From positions 75,256-128,773 of the forward strand of contig BRYA01000342.1 of the NCBI GenBank assembly GCA_030267965.1: DNA of 53,518 bases, read 5' to 3'. Shown piece after piece: positions 10,264 to 20,423 of this stretch; position 1 is the first letter of the stretch, and the number at the start of each line of letters is the position of its first letter. A program made the position numbers and the translations under genes. The stretch comes from Triparma columacea (taxonomy: Eukaryota > Sar > Bolidophyceae > Parmales > Triparmaceae). A model generated the notes under the pieces. It was not told the DNA's origin. It did no database searches and worked only from the letters and a program-made list of their open reading frames with translations.

Positions 10264-13200
10264 TTAAACACTTGCTGTATTAGCGGCATATAGAGCACGG
10301 GCTTTCTTCAATTCCTGCGATTCCTCCTCTTTCACCCCATCGTTCGTCACTATCCCTGTCTTGCTAGTGGTTTCGTGACTTGGCTTCACAACTTGCTTTA
10401 CGTCACGACCTGACGTCTCAAGACGATCCGCCGTCTGCTTGACCATGAAAGCGAGAAGCTTGGCTGTGACCGCTGGTATCTTTTCCCTCCGCTCCAAGAG
10501 TTTCTGTCCCAAGTTCTGCGCCAGCCCCCTCGCCTCTTCGTCGCTGAGCTCAGCGAAAATCGGGCCACCAATCTCTTGAGCGAGCTCCAGGATCTTCCTA
10601 GACGCTTCGATCACCTGCTCGTCTTTGGAGTCAACATTGGCGATGGCTGACTTTTGCCAGATCCCGAGAGGGTCAATAGCCAGCCCCAGGAGAGAGCGCT
10701 CGCCTCCAAGCGCGAGGCCACTGCGCTTGCGGAGGCTCATGAACCCGCGCCTTGTCGTTGCCCCGATAACCTTTGCCAGTTGCTCCAAGATTAAGTTGTT
10801 GATGGGGGTGTCATTGGCAAGGACGATATCCAGCACCTACGACGAGCAGGTGGTAGCGTTGGTGGTGGGTAAGATTATTGTCGTGTACTGCTGTGGTATT
10901 CGGGGTCATTATTATTTGTCCATGCTCACCTGCTCCACTTGATCCTCGATGATCTGCACTCTGGACGCCGTGAGCTCATTAGATGCGGACGCAGTGAACT
11001 CGCCAAACCCTGACGCAAGCTGTTCAACCCTATCGATCGATACGATGCGATCGTCAGCGTTCTTCTGGTCTCCAAACACAAAAGAGTCGAGTGCGCCAGA
11101 CATTCGCTGTGACGAGAGGGAAGAGAGAGGGGGGGTGTCATGAGATAGTGCTGGATGTGTCAATCATTTGAATTCATATGGTCCAAGCGTGCCTTCATCC
11201 ATTCGCAAAGTCCATCCATTCTCACCTCACTCCTGTCTGCTATTAAGCGTTGCGAAATGTAGGGAAGGCACGCATTGATAACGCTGTAGTTGTCGTCGTT
11301 TGTGAGGCCGATGCCCTCCAACACAGAGAAGGCCTTCCCGATGTAGAAGAAATAGGGGGGAATTTGGAAAATGCTCCCTTCGCCCGTCTTCGTCAGACCG
11401 CGGATATCGTTCACGACGCTGTTGACGTCGATTCTGTTCGCGCCCCCGCCAAGGCTCCACTGCCCATAAATATCAGCGAGAGTCTCAACAATCTTGGCCT
11501 CCTTCATTTTCTCCACCATCGAGGGAGGAACGAACCCGAGCAAGACGAGGTCCTGGGGTACCTCCGCATAGTCTCCCGAAGTAAGGTGGGCAACGTGCTC
11601 GATCATGGTGATCTGAATGTCCGCATCCAGGCTTGACACGAGGCCCCAGTCGAGAATGCAGAGCTTGCCGTCGGGAGTGCGGAGGAGGTTGCCTGGATGT
11701 GGATCGCAGTGAAGGACGCCCAACTGTGACGACGAGCGAAACAAGTGTAGCAACAGGAACGAGATGGGGGGGAATATTGTGTTAATAGTGGATGACAAAA
11801 TTTGCGTCGTCGCCAACTTGCTTTGAATCGTTCTCATTCTCACCTCCAACATCATGCTCAGATAAGTGTTCATGGCAACCGAGCATAGAGTCGCGATGTC
11901 ATCCTTGGTGCTCTTGTCTAGCCTTTCCCCGTCGATCCACGTTGTGGTGAGTATATTCCTCGTGGAGTACTTATCGATTGGGTCAGGGGCGAAAACGACA
12001 TCAGAAAGGGTGGTGGTTTTGATGGCCACGTTGAAGGCCTTTGCGTTATCTGATTCCTTAATGTAGTCGAGCTCGTCGACGAAGCCGACTCCCCAGTTGT
12101 CGACGGTGCCGACGAGGTCGGTATTCAAGTTGAAGATGACCCTGAGGGGGGCCGAGATCTGGCGGACGAGGTGCATGTCGAGGGCGATCTTCTCGACGGA
12201 TCGAGGACGCTGGATCTTCACAGCGACGTCCTCGCCGGTCTCCCTCAAGGTGGCCTTGTAAACTTGCCCAAGGGAAGCAGACGCGATTGGCTCGGGAGTG
12301 ATCTTGGAGAAGATTTCGTCAACAGGTTTGCGGAACTCCTCCTCCATGATGGCGAAGGCTTCCTTGGAAGAGAAAGGAGGCACCGCGTCTTGTAGCTGGG
12401 TCAATCCAAGCACGTATTGAGGCGAGAGGAGGTCGGATCTGATGGAGAGTGACTGCCCGACCTTGATGAAGGTGGGGCCTAAAGTGGTTAACAGGTCGGC
12501 GAGCTCCTCGCCCCTCTGCCGCCCAAGCTTCTCCTCCTCCTCCCCACCCTTGGGACCGAACAACTTATCCAGGACGAAGGTGTTGAAGACGAACCCCGTG
12601 GACAGCCCCGTGATCTCGAGGACGCGGACGAGCTGCGTTAGCTTCCTTGTCCTGAAGTACTGCGAGGCAGTCTTGGCATTGTAAGTGTTGGCAGGGTAGG
12701 GGGTTGACAGGGGGGGAGGGGAGAGGACGGAGGTTATTAGGTTGAAGGTTAGGAAGATACCAACGACGAACTGCTGGACGGGGTTGAGGTGGGGAAGGGT
12801 GGACAAGAGGGTAGAGTACATGTCTTGCAAAAGTGGGAGATCAATGTTCCCAGATCTGGGAGTGGAGGGCGAGGAGGGGGGGAGGGGTTTGAGTTGGGGT
12901 TGGCGTCGAGAAGTGGAGGGAGGAAAGAGAAATTCGACGTCGAGAAGTGGAGGGAGGAAAGAGAAATTCGTTCCGTTCCACTGCTATTCTTCTTCTTACT
13001 CACTTTGCGGCGTCAAGGAGAGTGGCTCCGACTTCTGCAGACTTGGAAACAAAATTTTGGAGAGGTACGATGAGGCCTGGGGGCAATTGGTGAGGAAGCT
13101 GTATATTTGGAAGCTCAGGAAGCTCGGGAAGCTCAGGGATCCCAGCTGGAAGCTTGAAATCTGGAAGTTTGAAATCCGTCGGTAGTTTCACATCCGTTGG

Positions 13201-13368
13201 GAGCTTGGACCTGAATTCGTCGAGCAAAACTGCAGGGTCAGACAGCTTCTCTGGCAGAGCATTCAGCCTCCTCCTCGACGTGAACTTGCATATTGTTCGG
13301 GGAGCAAAGGATAAGACGTCAGGGGTGATGAGGAGGGCAATGAAGATGATGATAGAGAGGGATTTCAT
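10264..13368 (-). CDS. Plastid-targeted ABC1K/UbiB-family atypical kinase
   Basis: Five exons (13368-13004, 12855-11844, 11723-11226, 11106-10930, 10836-10264) give 874 residues with consistent phases. The N-terminus MKSLSIIIFIALLITPDVLS followed by FAPRT is a signal peptide with an S-F-A-P motif, the bipartite plastid pre-sequence of algae with complex red plastids. UbiB hallmarks are present: KxGQ (KVGQSLSIRSD, about residue 252), the Ala-rich loop PIASASLGQVYKA, the lysine of VAVKIQRP, the ExD motif (DELDYIKESDNA), the catalytic HCDPHPGN and the metal-binding DWG (ILDWGLV). Known plastid ABC1K proteins regulate prenyl-quinone and tocopherol metabolism in plastoglobules; that role is inferred here. 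After exon 1 there is a Pro/Leu-rich linker of repeated KLP and ELP, and the C-terminal 190 residues are not a recognised domain. It is divergent from the METTL gene across 390 bp. Confidence 0.9.
12905..12972. repeat. 34-bp direct tandem duplication in ABC1K intron 1
   Basis: Two adjacent copies of a 34-bp unit beginning gtcgagaagtggagg start at 12905 and 12939. They lie wholly in the intron at 13003-12856, which is otherwise purine-rich on the plus strand. Confidence 0.9.
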
Positions 13369-13758
13369 CTGCCACTTCGGCTGAGTCGAGGGGTGACTGG
13401 TTGGGGGAAAAGGGATATTGGAGGTAATGGAGGTAATAAGAGGGGGGAATAGGAAATTGAAGATGACGTTAGAGTGGTTCAGTATGTAATCTGCTTAAAA
13501 GTGTCGTAAGGAGCCTATAAAGTATGAATAGAACAGAATGAAAAAAAGGACAAACTTTGCTCTGTCTTTACTCTGTCTTTACTCCGTCTTGAGGCTTTTA
13601 AACGACTATTTTTGCTCATTTCGTTGCTGTTATAGACAGGGTTATTGTCTTAAAGCCATTCATTTCTTGTATACCAACTTAGATACGTGTATAACCTCTT
13701 GCACAAAATCGTTCCGAGGGCTTACCTTGGGCTTACCTTGGGCTTACCTCGGTATATC
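13369..13758. promoter_or_regulatory. Shared upstream region of the ABC1K and METTL genes
   Basis: Non-coding spacer between divergent starts. It is AT-richer than its flanks and ends with three near-perfect copies of the 11-mer gggcttacctt at about 13720-13752, just before the methyltransferase ATG. No TATA box or other element is confidently identified. Confidence 0.5.
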
Positions 13759-14479
13759 ATGTCAGAACTGACCCTAAATGAAGATTGGACTGCTGGTATT
13801 GGGGGGGGGCTTTGGAGCACTGGTGTGGCTATGGCAAAGTACTTCGAGAGGCCTGAGGTTGTAGAGAGGCTGAGGGGGAAGAGGTGCCTTGAACTTGGGA
13901 GTGGGAACGGGTTCCTGGGGGCAGTCCTGGCTTCAACAGTTGATGACTGCACAGTCACTGTGACGGACACAGAGGTGAGTAACCGCTGCGTAGTTTGTGA
14001 AGACGTCCTCGCGAGTGGCCCCCTCCTTCCCCTGCGTTCTCCAGTAACTAACACTCCTCTCAACACCCCTTACCACATCCTCCACACTATACCCCATGTA
14101 GGAGCACCTGGAGCTGATGAGAAGGACAGTGGAGGAAAACAAGAAGTTCATCGTGAATTGTGATGAAAGGGTCAAGGTTGAGAAGCTAATGTGGGGGGAG
14201 GAGGGGGAGGGAGGGGGGGAGAAGTACGACTTCGTGTTTGGGACGGACGTGGCCTACAGGGATTACCTGCACACGCCCTTGATCGACGCCCTGACGGCGC
14301 ACATGGGGAAGGGCTCGACTTCACTCATCGGCATTTGTATGCACGACACCACGGTGAAGTTCTTCGAGCAGCTGGAGGCCAGGGGGTTCGTGTACGAGAG
14401 GTTAAGGGATTGCATGATAGATGAGAAGTTCAGGGGCACAATTTTTGGGTTGTTCGCGATAGAGAAGAAATCAAGTTAG
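13759..14479 (+). CDS. METTL16-family-type (Methyltransf_16) protein methyltransferase
   Basis: Two exons, 13759-13974 and 14102-14479, joined in phase 0, encode 197 residues. Motif I is CLELGSGNGFLGAVLA, the SAM-binding glycine loop; an acidic post-I segment VTVTDTE falls exactly at the splice junction; the motif IV region reads YDFVFGTDVAYRD, typical of the lysine methyltransferase group that contains METTL20/21/22-like enzymes. The pre-motif tryptophan GGGLWSTGVAMAKYF is also typical of the group. Substrate unknown, probably a protein lysine. The start is the ATG at 13759; upstream in-frame codons run through the 11-mer repeat and look non-coding. It is cytosolic by default, since no pre-sequence is visible. 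Confidence 0.82.
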
Positions 14480-14671
14480 TTGATGCTGAATTCAAATCTT
14501 TGTTGCTACTGTGAATTACTTGGTGTCCAATAGCTTCTGCTCAAGAATGTTGTGAGGTAGTGAAGAGGGTTGAATCAAAATGCAGGACCAAGTCCAAAAT
14601 GGGGACAGTTCAGTTCTAAAAAAAAGTCCTTCACGCCTTTTCCCCCATCTGGGCTCAAAGATCTAAAAATC

Positions 14672-15870
14672 ATGCTTGCTTCCAGAGTTGCGAGAATTGC
14701 CAAGAATAGGGCCTTCAGCTCCCTCAGTGTACCAGGTGAGGAGTCTGTTCGCTTTTATTGTTGTCTTAATCCAATTCTAACCCGAGTTTTCACCTGACTT
14801 CACATCTGCTGTCGTGATGCCTCAATTTGATTTCTCCCCACCTGGACTCCTTCTTCACTCGTGACACCCTAACGACTTCGCAGTTCCTAAGTTTGACACC
14901 GTCGCTTGCGTTGGGTTGGGTCTCATGGGTCACGGAATTGCCCAGTCCGCCGCCCAGTCTGGGTTTAATGTCATTGCCTATGAGGAGGAGGACCGCTTCC
15001 TGGAGAGCGGGCGCAGCCGCATCGAGGGGAGCCTCGGCAAGATGCTGAAGAGGGAGAAAATCACTAAGGACAAGTACGATGAGATCATGAGCAGGATCAC
15101 CTACACCACCAAGGTGGAGGATCTGAGTACCAGCGACCTCGTCGTGGAGGCCGTCATAGAGAACATGGATCTCAAGAAGAAGGTAGGTGGGAGGGGGAGG
15201 AGGGAGGGGGCAGCATAGCAGAAGTACGACAGCACAATTTACCACTACATAACCAACCCCCCCCCCTTTCAACCAATACCAGATTTACACAGACCTTGGA
15301 CAAGTATGCAAAGAGGACGCCATCTTCGCCTCCAACACGTCGTCCCTCTCTATCACTGAGATGGGTGACGTCTCAGGCCGCCCCGACCGCTTCGTCGGAG
15401 TCCACTTCTTCAACCCCGTCCAGATGATGAAACTTGTGGAGGTCATCAAGACGGACCACACCCACCCCGAGGTCTTTGACGCCGCCAAGAACTGGGTTGG
15501 GGACATCAACAAGATCGCAGTGTCCTGCACCGACACCCCCGGGTTCATCGTCAACCGCCTCCTCGTGCCCTTCCTCACCCAGGCCCTCCTCATGGTCGAC
15601 AGGGGGGACGCGAGCATCAAAGACATTGACATCTCCATGCAGCTTGGAGCCGGCCACCCCATGGGACCCCTCCACCTTGCAGACTACATCGGCCTTGACA
15701 CCATCAACAACATTATCACTGGCTGGGTCGAAAAGTTCCCTGATGAACCTGCGTTTGTCACCCCCAAGTGCCTCACCGAAAAGATTGAGGCTGGAGAACT
15801 CGGAAGGAAGACCGGAAAGGGATTCTACTACTGGGGGGAGGGAGACAAGAGAGGCGACCCTGTAGAGTAG
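14672..15870 (+). CDS. HADH: 3-hydroxyacyl-CoA dehydrogenase, mitochondrial
   Basis: NAD-dependent oxidation of 3-hydroxyacyl-CoA in fatty-acid beta-oxidation. Three exons (14672-14735, 14884-15182, 15283-15870) give 316 residues, the usual family size. Exon 1 encodes MLASRVARIAKNRAFSSLSV, an Arg/Ser-rich amphipathic pre-sequence typical of mitochondrial import. The Rossmann GxGxxG appears as VGLGLMGHGIAQSAA. The signatures NTSSLSITEM, the catalytic-His block RFVGVHFFNPVQMMKLVEV and DTPGFIVNRLLVPFL are intact, and the C-terminal domain contains HPMGPLHLADYIGLD and ends with the KTGKGFYYW motif. Only the single dehydrogenase domain is present, with no hydratase fusion. Intron 2 contains a run of ten C. 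Confidence 0.96.
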
Positions 15871-16598
15871 AGTTGTAAGGGCGGAATTAAACTGCAGAAG
15901 ACAAATAACAAGAGAAAATAGAAGGAAAATCGCTCAAATAAAACATCACACAACAACTTTAGATTAAGGAAAGTGGGTGGTATGTAGCGTGGTATAAGGA
16001 TTGTGTTAATGCGCTCGACAGGCGCGTAAAAGGGCGTGTAAAAGGGCGTAACAAGGGCGGTGTGTCAGGCGGAAAAAAATGAGTTTTTTATAGATTCATT
16101 TTCATTTATTTTTGAATCACCAGGTAGTGTATCTATGATGCAATATATCAATGTATATCTTGAAGACAAGAAAAATGTATTTGAAATATGTAGTATTTTT
16201 TATTATATCTAATTTATAATTTCATATTCAATGATTTATGTCAAGTCTATTCATATCACTAAAATACTTTTGATATAAATTTTGTCAAATATTACTCATT
16301 GCGAAATCTGGTTCGGACGTGGTGTCAAAAACTTATAAATCAATTTTCGCTTTACAATAATATATACCAAATGTTTAATATACTAGATAATTGTATACAT
16401 TGTAAGTGCGATACTTCAAACTTACTTTAACGTCACCAAATTTTTTCACTCTTCTTATTCACTCATTCCACTGGTTCTATAGCCTTAAATTCCACCTTGA
16501 CAAGATATATAGGATATTTGGAAAGATATTCTACCTGCACTAGAAAACTGACTTACATCACTAACTACCATCTCTGAATTGGGGACTGTGATTGGGCG
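15871..16598. other. AT-rich intergenic region, no gene seen
   Basis: About 730 bp between the dehydrogenase stop and the next start. From about 16075 it is strongly AT-rich with many short A/T runs, unlike the GC-rich genes on both sides. No ORF, tRNA cloverleaf or repeat was recognised. A short degenerate triplication of a gggcgtaa-like unit lies at about 16025-16058. Confidence 0.6.
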
Positions 16599-17697
16599 AT
16601 GTCGCATGCCTGGTTCCTTCTGTCCTCCCTGCTGGTTCTCACCCGGCCTAGTTCAGGGTTCATTGCTTTTGCGCGTCTTCGACCACACGAGTCTACCCTT
16701 TTTTCCGCGTATGATACAGTAGATACAATATTTAACCCCGATGATGTGGAGACTAGGAATGCTGCATCGAGAACTAGCGGATATTGGCGGTACGTACAAA
16801 AAGGAAAAGAGCCTCCTTTGGAGTTCACTTACGGGGAGTTCCCAATCTCTTCCTTTGAGCGAGTAATTAAATCTGCCATCACCCACCACCCTTCTCCTTC
16901 ACCCACGACTTTCTTTGACTTGGGGTCTGGGGCTGGAAGGCTCGTCGTTGCAGCGTCCCTTCTCTTTCCCTCTCTGACTTCTTGCACGGGGGTTGAGATC
17001 CTCCCGTCGCTCCATGAATTTGCGTCATCGATCCTTTCCTCCAACCCGAATCCTTCCGTGTCTCTAATTTGCGGTTCCTGGACAGACCCCTACCTTTACC
17101 TCGGTGATGCTGATATAATCTTCTGTTATTCCTCCTGCCTCCCCCCGGAGCATAGATATGATTTAAAGGCATCTCTGCTGAGGCAACTGAAGCCCGGGAC
17201 AGTTGTAGTAACGACGGAATACAGTCTATCAGGCACTGTTAATGGCTACGAGATGGAAGAGGTGGAAAGTTTTGATGTCGATAACGACCTTGTTGGTGGA
17301 ATTTCGACAGTGTACATACAGCGGGTAGTCACATCTGGCTGGTTTGAAGGGATGAAGGAGAAGATTGATGCTGAGCGTCCTTCTTCTGATGCTCTTGCTG
17401 CGATGAAGGTCGTAAGGGAGATTGAGGACGAAGGTAAGATGAGACGAGGAGTAAATAGACGAGCTATTATTTCGATGAGTAAACACCGCACCCGCTTACT
17501 GAGACGAGGAGTAAATAGACGAGCTATTATTTCGATGCGTAAACACCGCACCCGCTTACTGCTAAACGTCCTTTGCTCGTCGCTTCTCCCCTCGCCCAGA
17601 GGAGTGCTCCAATTCGGCCTTCATTTTCAAGACGATGTGGGAGAACAACTGTAAGATGTTGAACGTCCCCCCTCGAATCTGGAATGAATCGGATTAA
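16599..17697 (+). CDS. SAM-dependent methyltransferase (DOT1-like fold) with N-terminal signal
   Basis: Two exons, 16599-17433 and 17600-17697, joined in phase 1, give 310 residues. The N-terminus MSHAWFLLSSLLVLTRPSSG followed by FIAF is a signal peptide ending in a Phe, like a bipartite plastid pre-sequence, so secretory or plastid targeting is likely. The catalytic core has motif I FFDLGSGAGRLVVAASLLFP, the post-I acid in CTGVEILPSLHEFA, and DADIIFCYSSCLPPEHRYDL in the motif IV position; this spacing resembles the DOT1-like class I fold, although a histone substrate is unlikely with this targeting. I inferred the intron because reading through it gives a repeated Arg-rich peptide from a 60-bp duplication, whereas splicing at GTAAG and CGCCCAG gives an ordinary C-terminus ending in IWNESD. 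Substrate not identified. Confidence 0.72.
17441..17560. repeat. 60-bp tandem duplication inside an intron
   Basis: Two copies of a 60-bp unit starting gagacgaggagtaaatagac, at 17441 and 17501, differ at one position. The 166-nt intron (17434-17599) would be about 106 nt without the second copy. Confidence 0.95.
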
Positions 17698-17760
17698 TAA
17701 CGATTCTATATATTTGTTTTTGTTAGCACAACAACAGCTTTTACCCTCCTCCTCCCCACT

Positions 17761-19533
17761 TCATTCCCCATCCTCGTTCTCTTCTCCATCCCATACATCC
17801 CCAATCATCCCCCTTCTTCGCACCCCCTTCCTCGTCACCATCTTTCCGACCCCCCTATCCACCTTGCCCCCCCCCCCAATCTCGATAATCCCGTCGACCC
17901 TCAACAGCACCCCCATGAGCTCAACAAATTGAGCAATTAGCGTGACTGTGAATTGCAGTGGTTGAAGTTCCCCCTCACCCCTTCCAAGCCCCTCTCCCCT
18001 CCCTCCCAGGACACCCCTCACCCCGTGAATCGCCCTTCCTACGCTCAACAGTCCTTCCTTCACGGCATCCAAGCAGTCGATCTTGACGCTCAAACTAACA
18101 CCAACCTTCCCTACTGTCCCTCCGTCCCCCCCCTCGCGCAACTTACAAGCCAGTCTCTCCACCACTCCTGCCCCGACGAGTTCTGCCCACCCCATGCCCC
18201 TTACAACCTCCCCCTTCCCCCTACCCTCCAACGCAAACTCAACCAGCTTCACGCACCTTGATACCGCTGCCACAATCTGCTTCAGTTTCCCCGCCGAGTA
18301 GCACCTTAGCACGAGCTGCCGGAATCTCCCCGTGCCAGCCACAGTTGCCCTCCTGCTCCCCCCCCCACCCTCCCCTCTCCCTTTTGCCCCCAGCCCTGTT
18401 ATCCAACACAACCTCTCCCCTCCAACCCTCCTCTCCACCCTGAACCTCTCGTAGTCCCCCACGCAGCCTTCCAGCCCCCCGGCTCCACCCCCCTCCCCGG
18501 CAAACTCCACTCCTCCCACCCTGCAAATCATTTCCAACTCGTACTCCTCCACCATGTGAGCGTACGAGATACCAGCCCGCAACAAGGCGTTCTTAAATGC
18601 CCCGTTAACGTTAAAGCTACAACAAACGAGGTCCACTTGGTGTCGCATGAGATTTTCCACAATCTTGTTAGCAATCTTTATATCATGGAAGACAATCTCA
18701 TCGAACATCTTCTCTGAGGTCGGCGTCTCCAACGTGATATCGTTAGCCGTCGAATCAAACGGCGAGTTGCACATTACGCAAAGTTTCCCCCCCGCTTCAC
18801 CTCCGTCCTCTGCCCCTTCCCTCCCAACGACAACACCCCTGCGTATCACGACCTCCCCCTCCTCAAGCACCCTGCTCTCATCCACCCTCCCCCCCGGTAT
18901 TTCCACGACGCTGCACTGGAACCTTTCAATCTCTCCGACCTCACAATCGTTAGCCTTAAACCAGTTCACCAGAACTTCCACAATGTGTTCGTTCTCACTC
19001 TTCCCGAACACGCAGCACAGCGACTGCTTAACGACGACCCTAATGAATGCCTCATCATCAAGTACTTCCATACCACCCTTCAAGCCCACTCTCAGCTCTT
19101 TACCGATTTCCTTCGCCAGTTCCCTCATGAACTTGCTAGTTTCTGCAGCCTTCCCATTAGACGATGACGAGGAGAGGGAGGACAGGAAGTTCCAAACATA
19201 ATGAACGAATCTACACGAAAGGGACAAGTTTTCGGAGTGAGAATACGATGCGATCAAACGACCCACGATTACATCCCCCCAACCCTCACCCCCTCACCTG
19301 TTACTCCCGTCCATGCTGATCAACGAGTTGCCCTCCCCTCCCAACAAACCCACTCCCACTCTCCTCTTTCCCCTCCCTCCTTCCCACGATCTCCTCAAAA
19401 CGTCCCAAAAGGAGCTCGATAAGATGACTGTATTGCTATCATCCGTCGCAATGATTGTTGATTTCGCAAAAGGGCCGAGAGAAGATGCAGCCAAGGGCAT
19501 CAATGGACCCACATCCTTCATGACAGCCTCCAT
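17761..19533 (-). CDS. Divergent group II chaperonin-like protein (TCP-1/BBS-MKKS type)
   Basis: Two exons, 19533-19298 and 19210-17761, joined in phase 2, give about 561 residues, close to the usual 530-570 of TCP-1/Cpn60 proteins. The N-terminus contains a recognisable equatorial segment, VMKDVGPLMPLAASSLGPFA, aligning with the chaperonin SSLGPKGMDK region. The middle has an intermediate/apical-like region: KLCVMCNSPFDS at the place of the vALLNCPLE strand, and then VDLVCCSFNVNGAFKNALLR like the apical helix that precedes a dxxArxxL motif. The canonical ATP motifs GDGTT and GDG are absent or unrecognisable, as in the centrosomal BBS6/10/12 chaperonins. The C-terminal third is Gly-rich. A role in ciliary chaperonin complexes is an inference; fold assignment is moderate. 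The start may lie further upstream in an unseen small exon. Confidence 0.55.
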
Positions 19534-19683
19534 CGAAGCTTTTCTCCTCCGGGACCTGGATTATGCTGAGCGATTTCACGATGATAAAGCCAATTCTCGT
19601 TGATCTCTCTTTGCATACCCTTGTGACCATTTCTGCTCTCCCCCACCCTTTTATTTCTTTTTGCAACAGAAACAAAATCACGA

Positions 19684-20366
19684 ATGCCCCCCCCCCCCCC
19701 GCCCACTTTGTCTTCTTCATCATCACAACCCCGCCATAAGCAATGTAGATGGGTTCCGGATGGAGAGTCACAAAGCTGTCAAATCGAGACCTGCAAAGTT
19801 CAGTTCTCTCTAACTTCAAATTGGCGACACCACTGCCGTAAATGCGGAGCATTGGTATGCCAGAATTGCTCATCCGGTACTGGACTTCTGCTCGCGCACC
19901 TCAACAAGCGGGGCGATCTCGTTCATGGACTGGTGGAGAGAAGGGTATGTGATCCTTGCCATACCGAGCTCAACAATGAGGTGTACGAGAGCCAAGATTT
20001 CATCGCGGCGATGAAGGAGAGGGGAGCAGTGATAAGAATGTTCGGTTGCTCGTCAAAGTTCGGAAAAAATGGTTTCTTCAAGAAACATGGCAACAAGGTA
20101 ACGATAAGTTCCTCGCTCCTTATCCTTCGCCCCTGCCCGCCTTACACCTCCCCCCCCCCCCACCACAGAATGGTTACACCTTCTACAGTCCCGTCCTTGA
20201 GCCCGATGACGCCAACTCTATCTTCCACATTGGTAAGGAGTGGTGGCACGGCTCCCACTCAGGCGCCTCGACCCCGCATGTAGGGCAGAACGGCCACGTA
20301 GCAAGCAATGATGTCAAGCCACCCACCGAGGGGTGGAGCCACGGGGGATCGCTGGAATGGATATAA
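19684..20366 (+). CDS. FYVE-type zinc finger protein
   Basis: Two exons, 19684-20097 and 20169-20366, joined in phase 0, give 203 residues. After a Pro/Ser-rich start the protein has a FYVE domain at residues about 20-95: an entry W (RWVPD), a C-x4-C pair, the basic HHC core NWRHHCRKCGALVCQNCS, and the last pair VCDPC. FYVE domains bind phosphatidylinositol 3-phosphate on endosomes through this R/K-HHC-R segment. The C-terminal 100 residues have no recognised domain but contain two Trp/Gly/His-rich segments. The first codons lie in a run of fourteen C, a likely site of assembly error, so the start is less certain than the domain. It is divergent from the chaperonin-like gene across 150 bp. 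Confidence 0.82.
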
Positions 20367-20423
20367 GTAATTACTCAGCCATCACAGTAGCTAGATTAAA
20401 AAATATAGGAAAGTGTCCATTAA

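Noticed and set aside
15871..16598. Possible tRNA or small RNA gene in the AT-rich spacer
   Set aside because: I looked for cloverleaf A/B-box-like sequences and poly-T stops and found nothing convincing on either strand.
18258..19201. Ser/Pro-rich plus-strand frames opposite the chaperonin-like gene
   Set aside because: Low-complexity shadows of a G-rich minus-strand gene; the minus strand carries the recognisable motifs.
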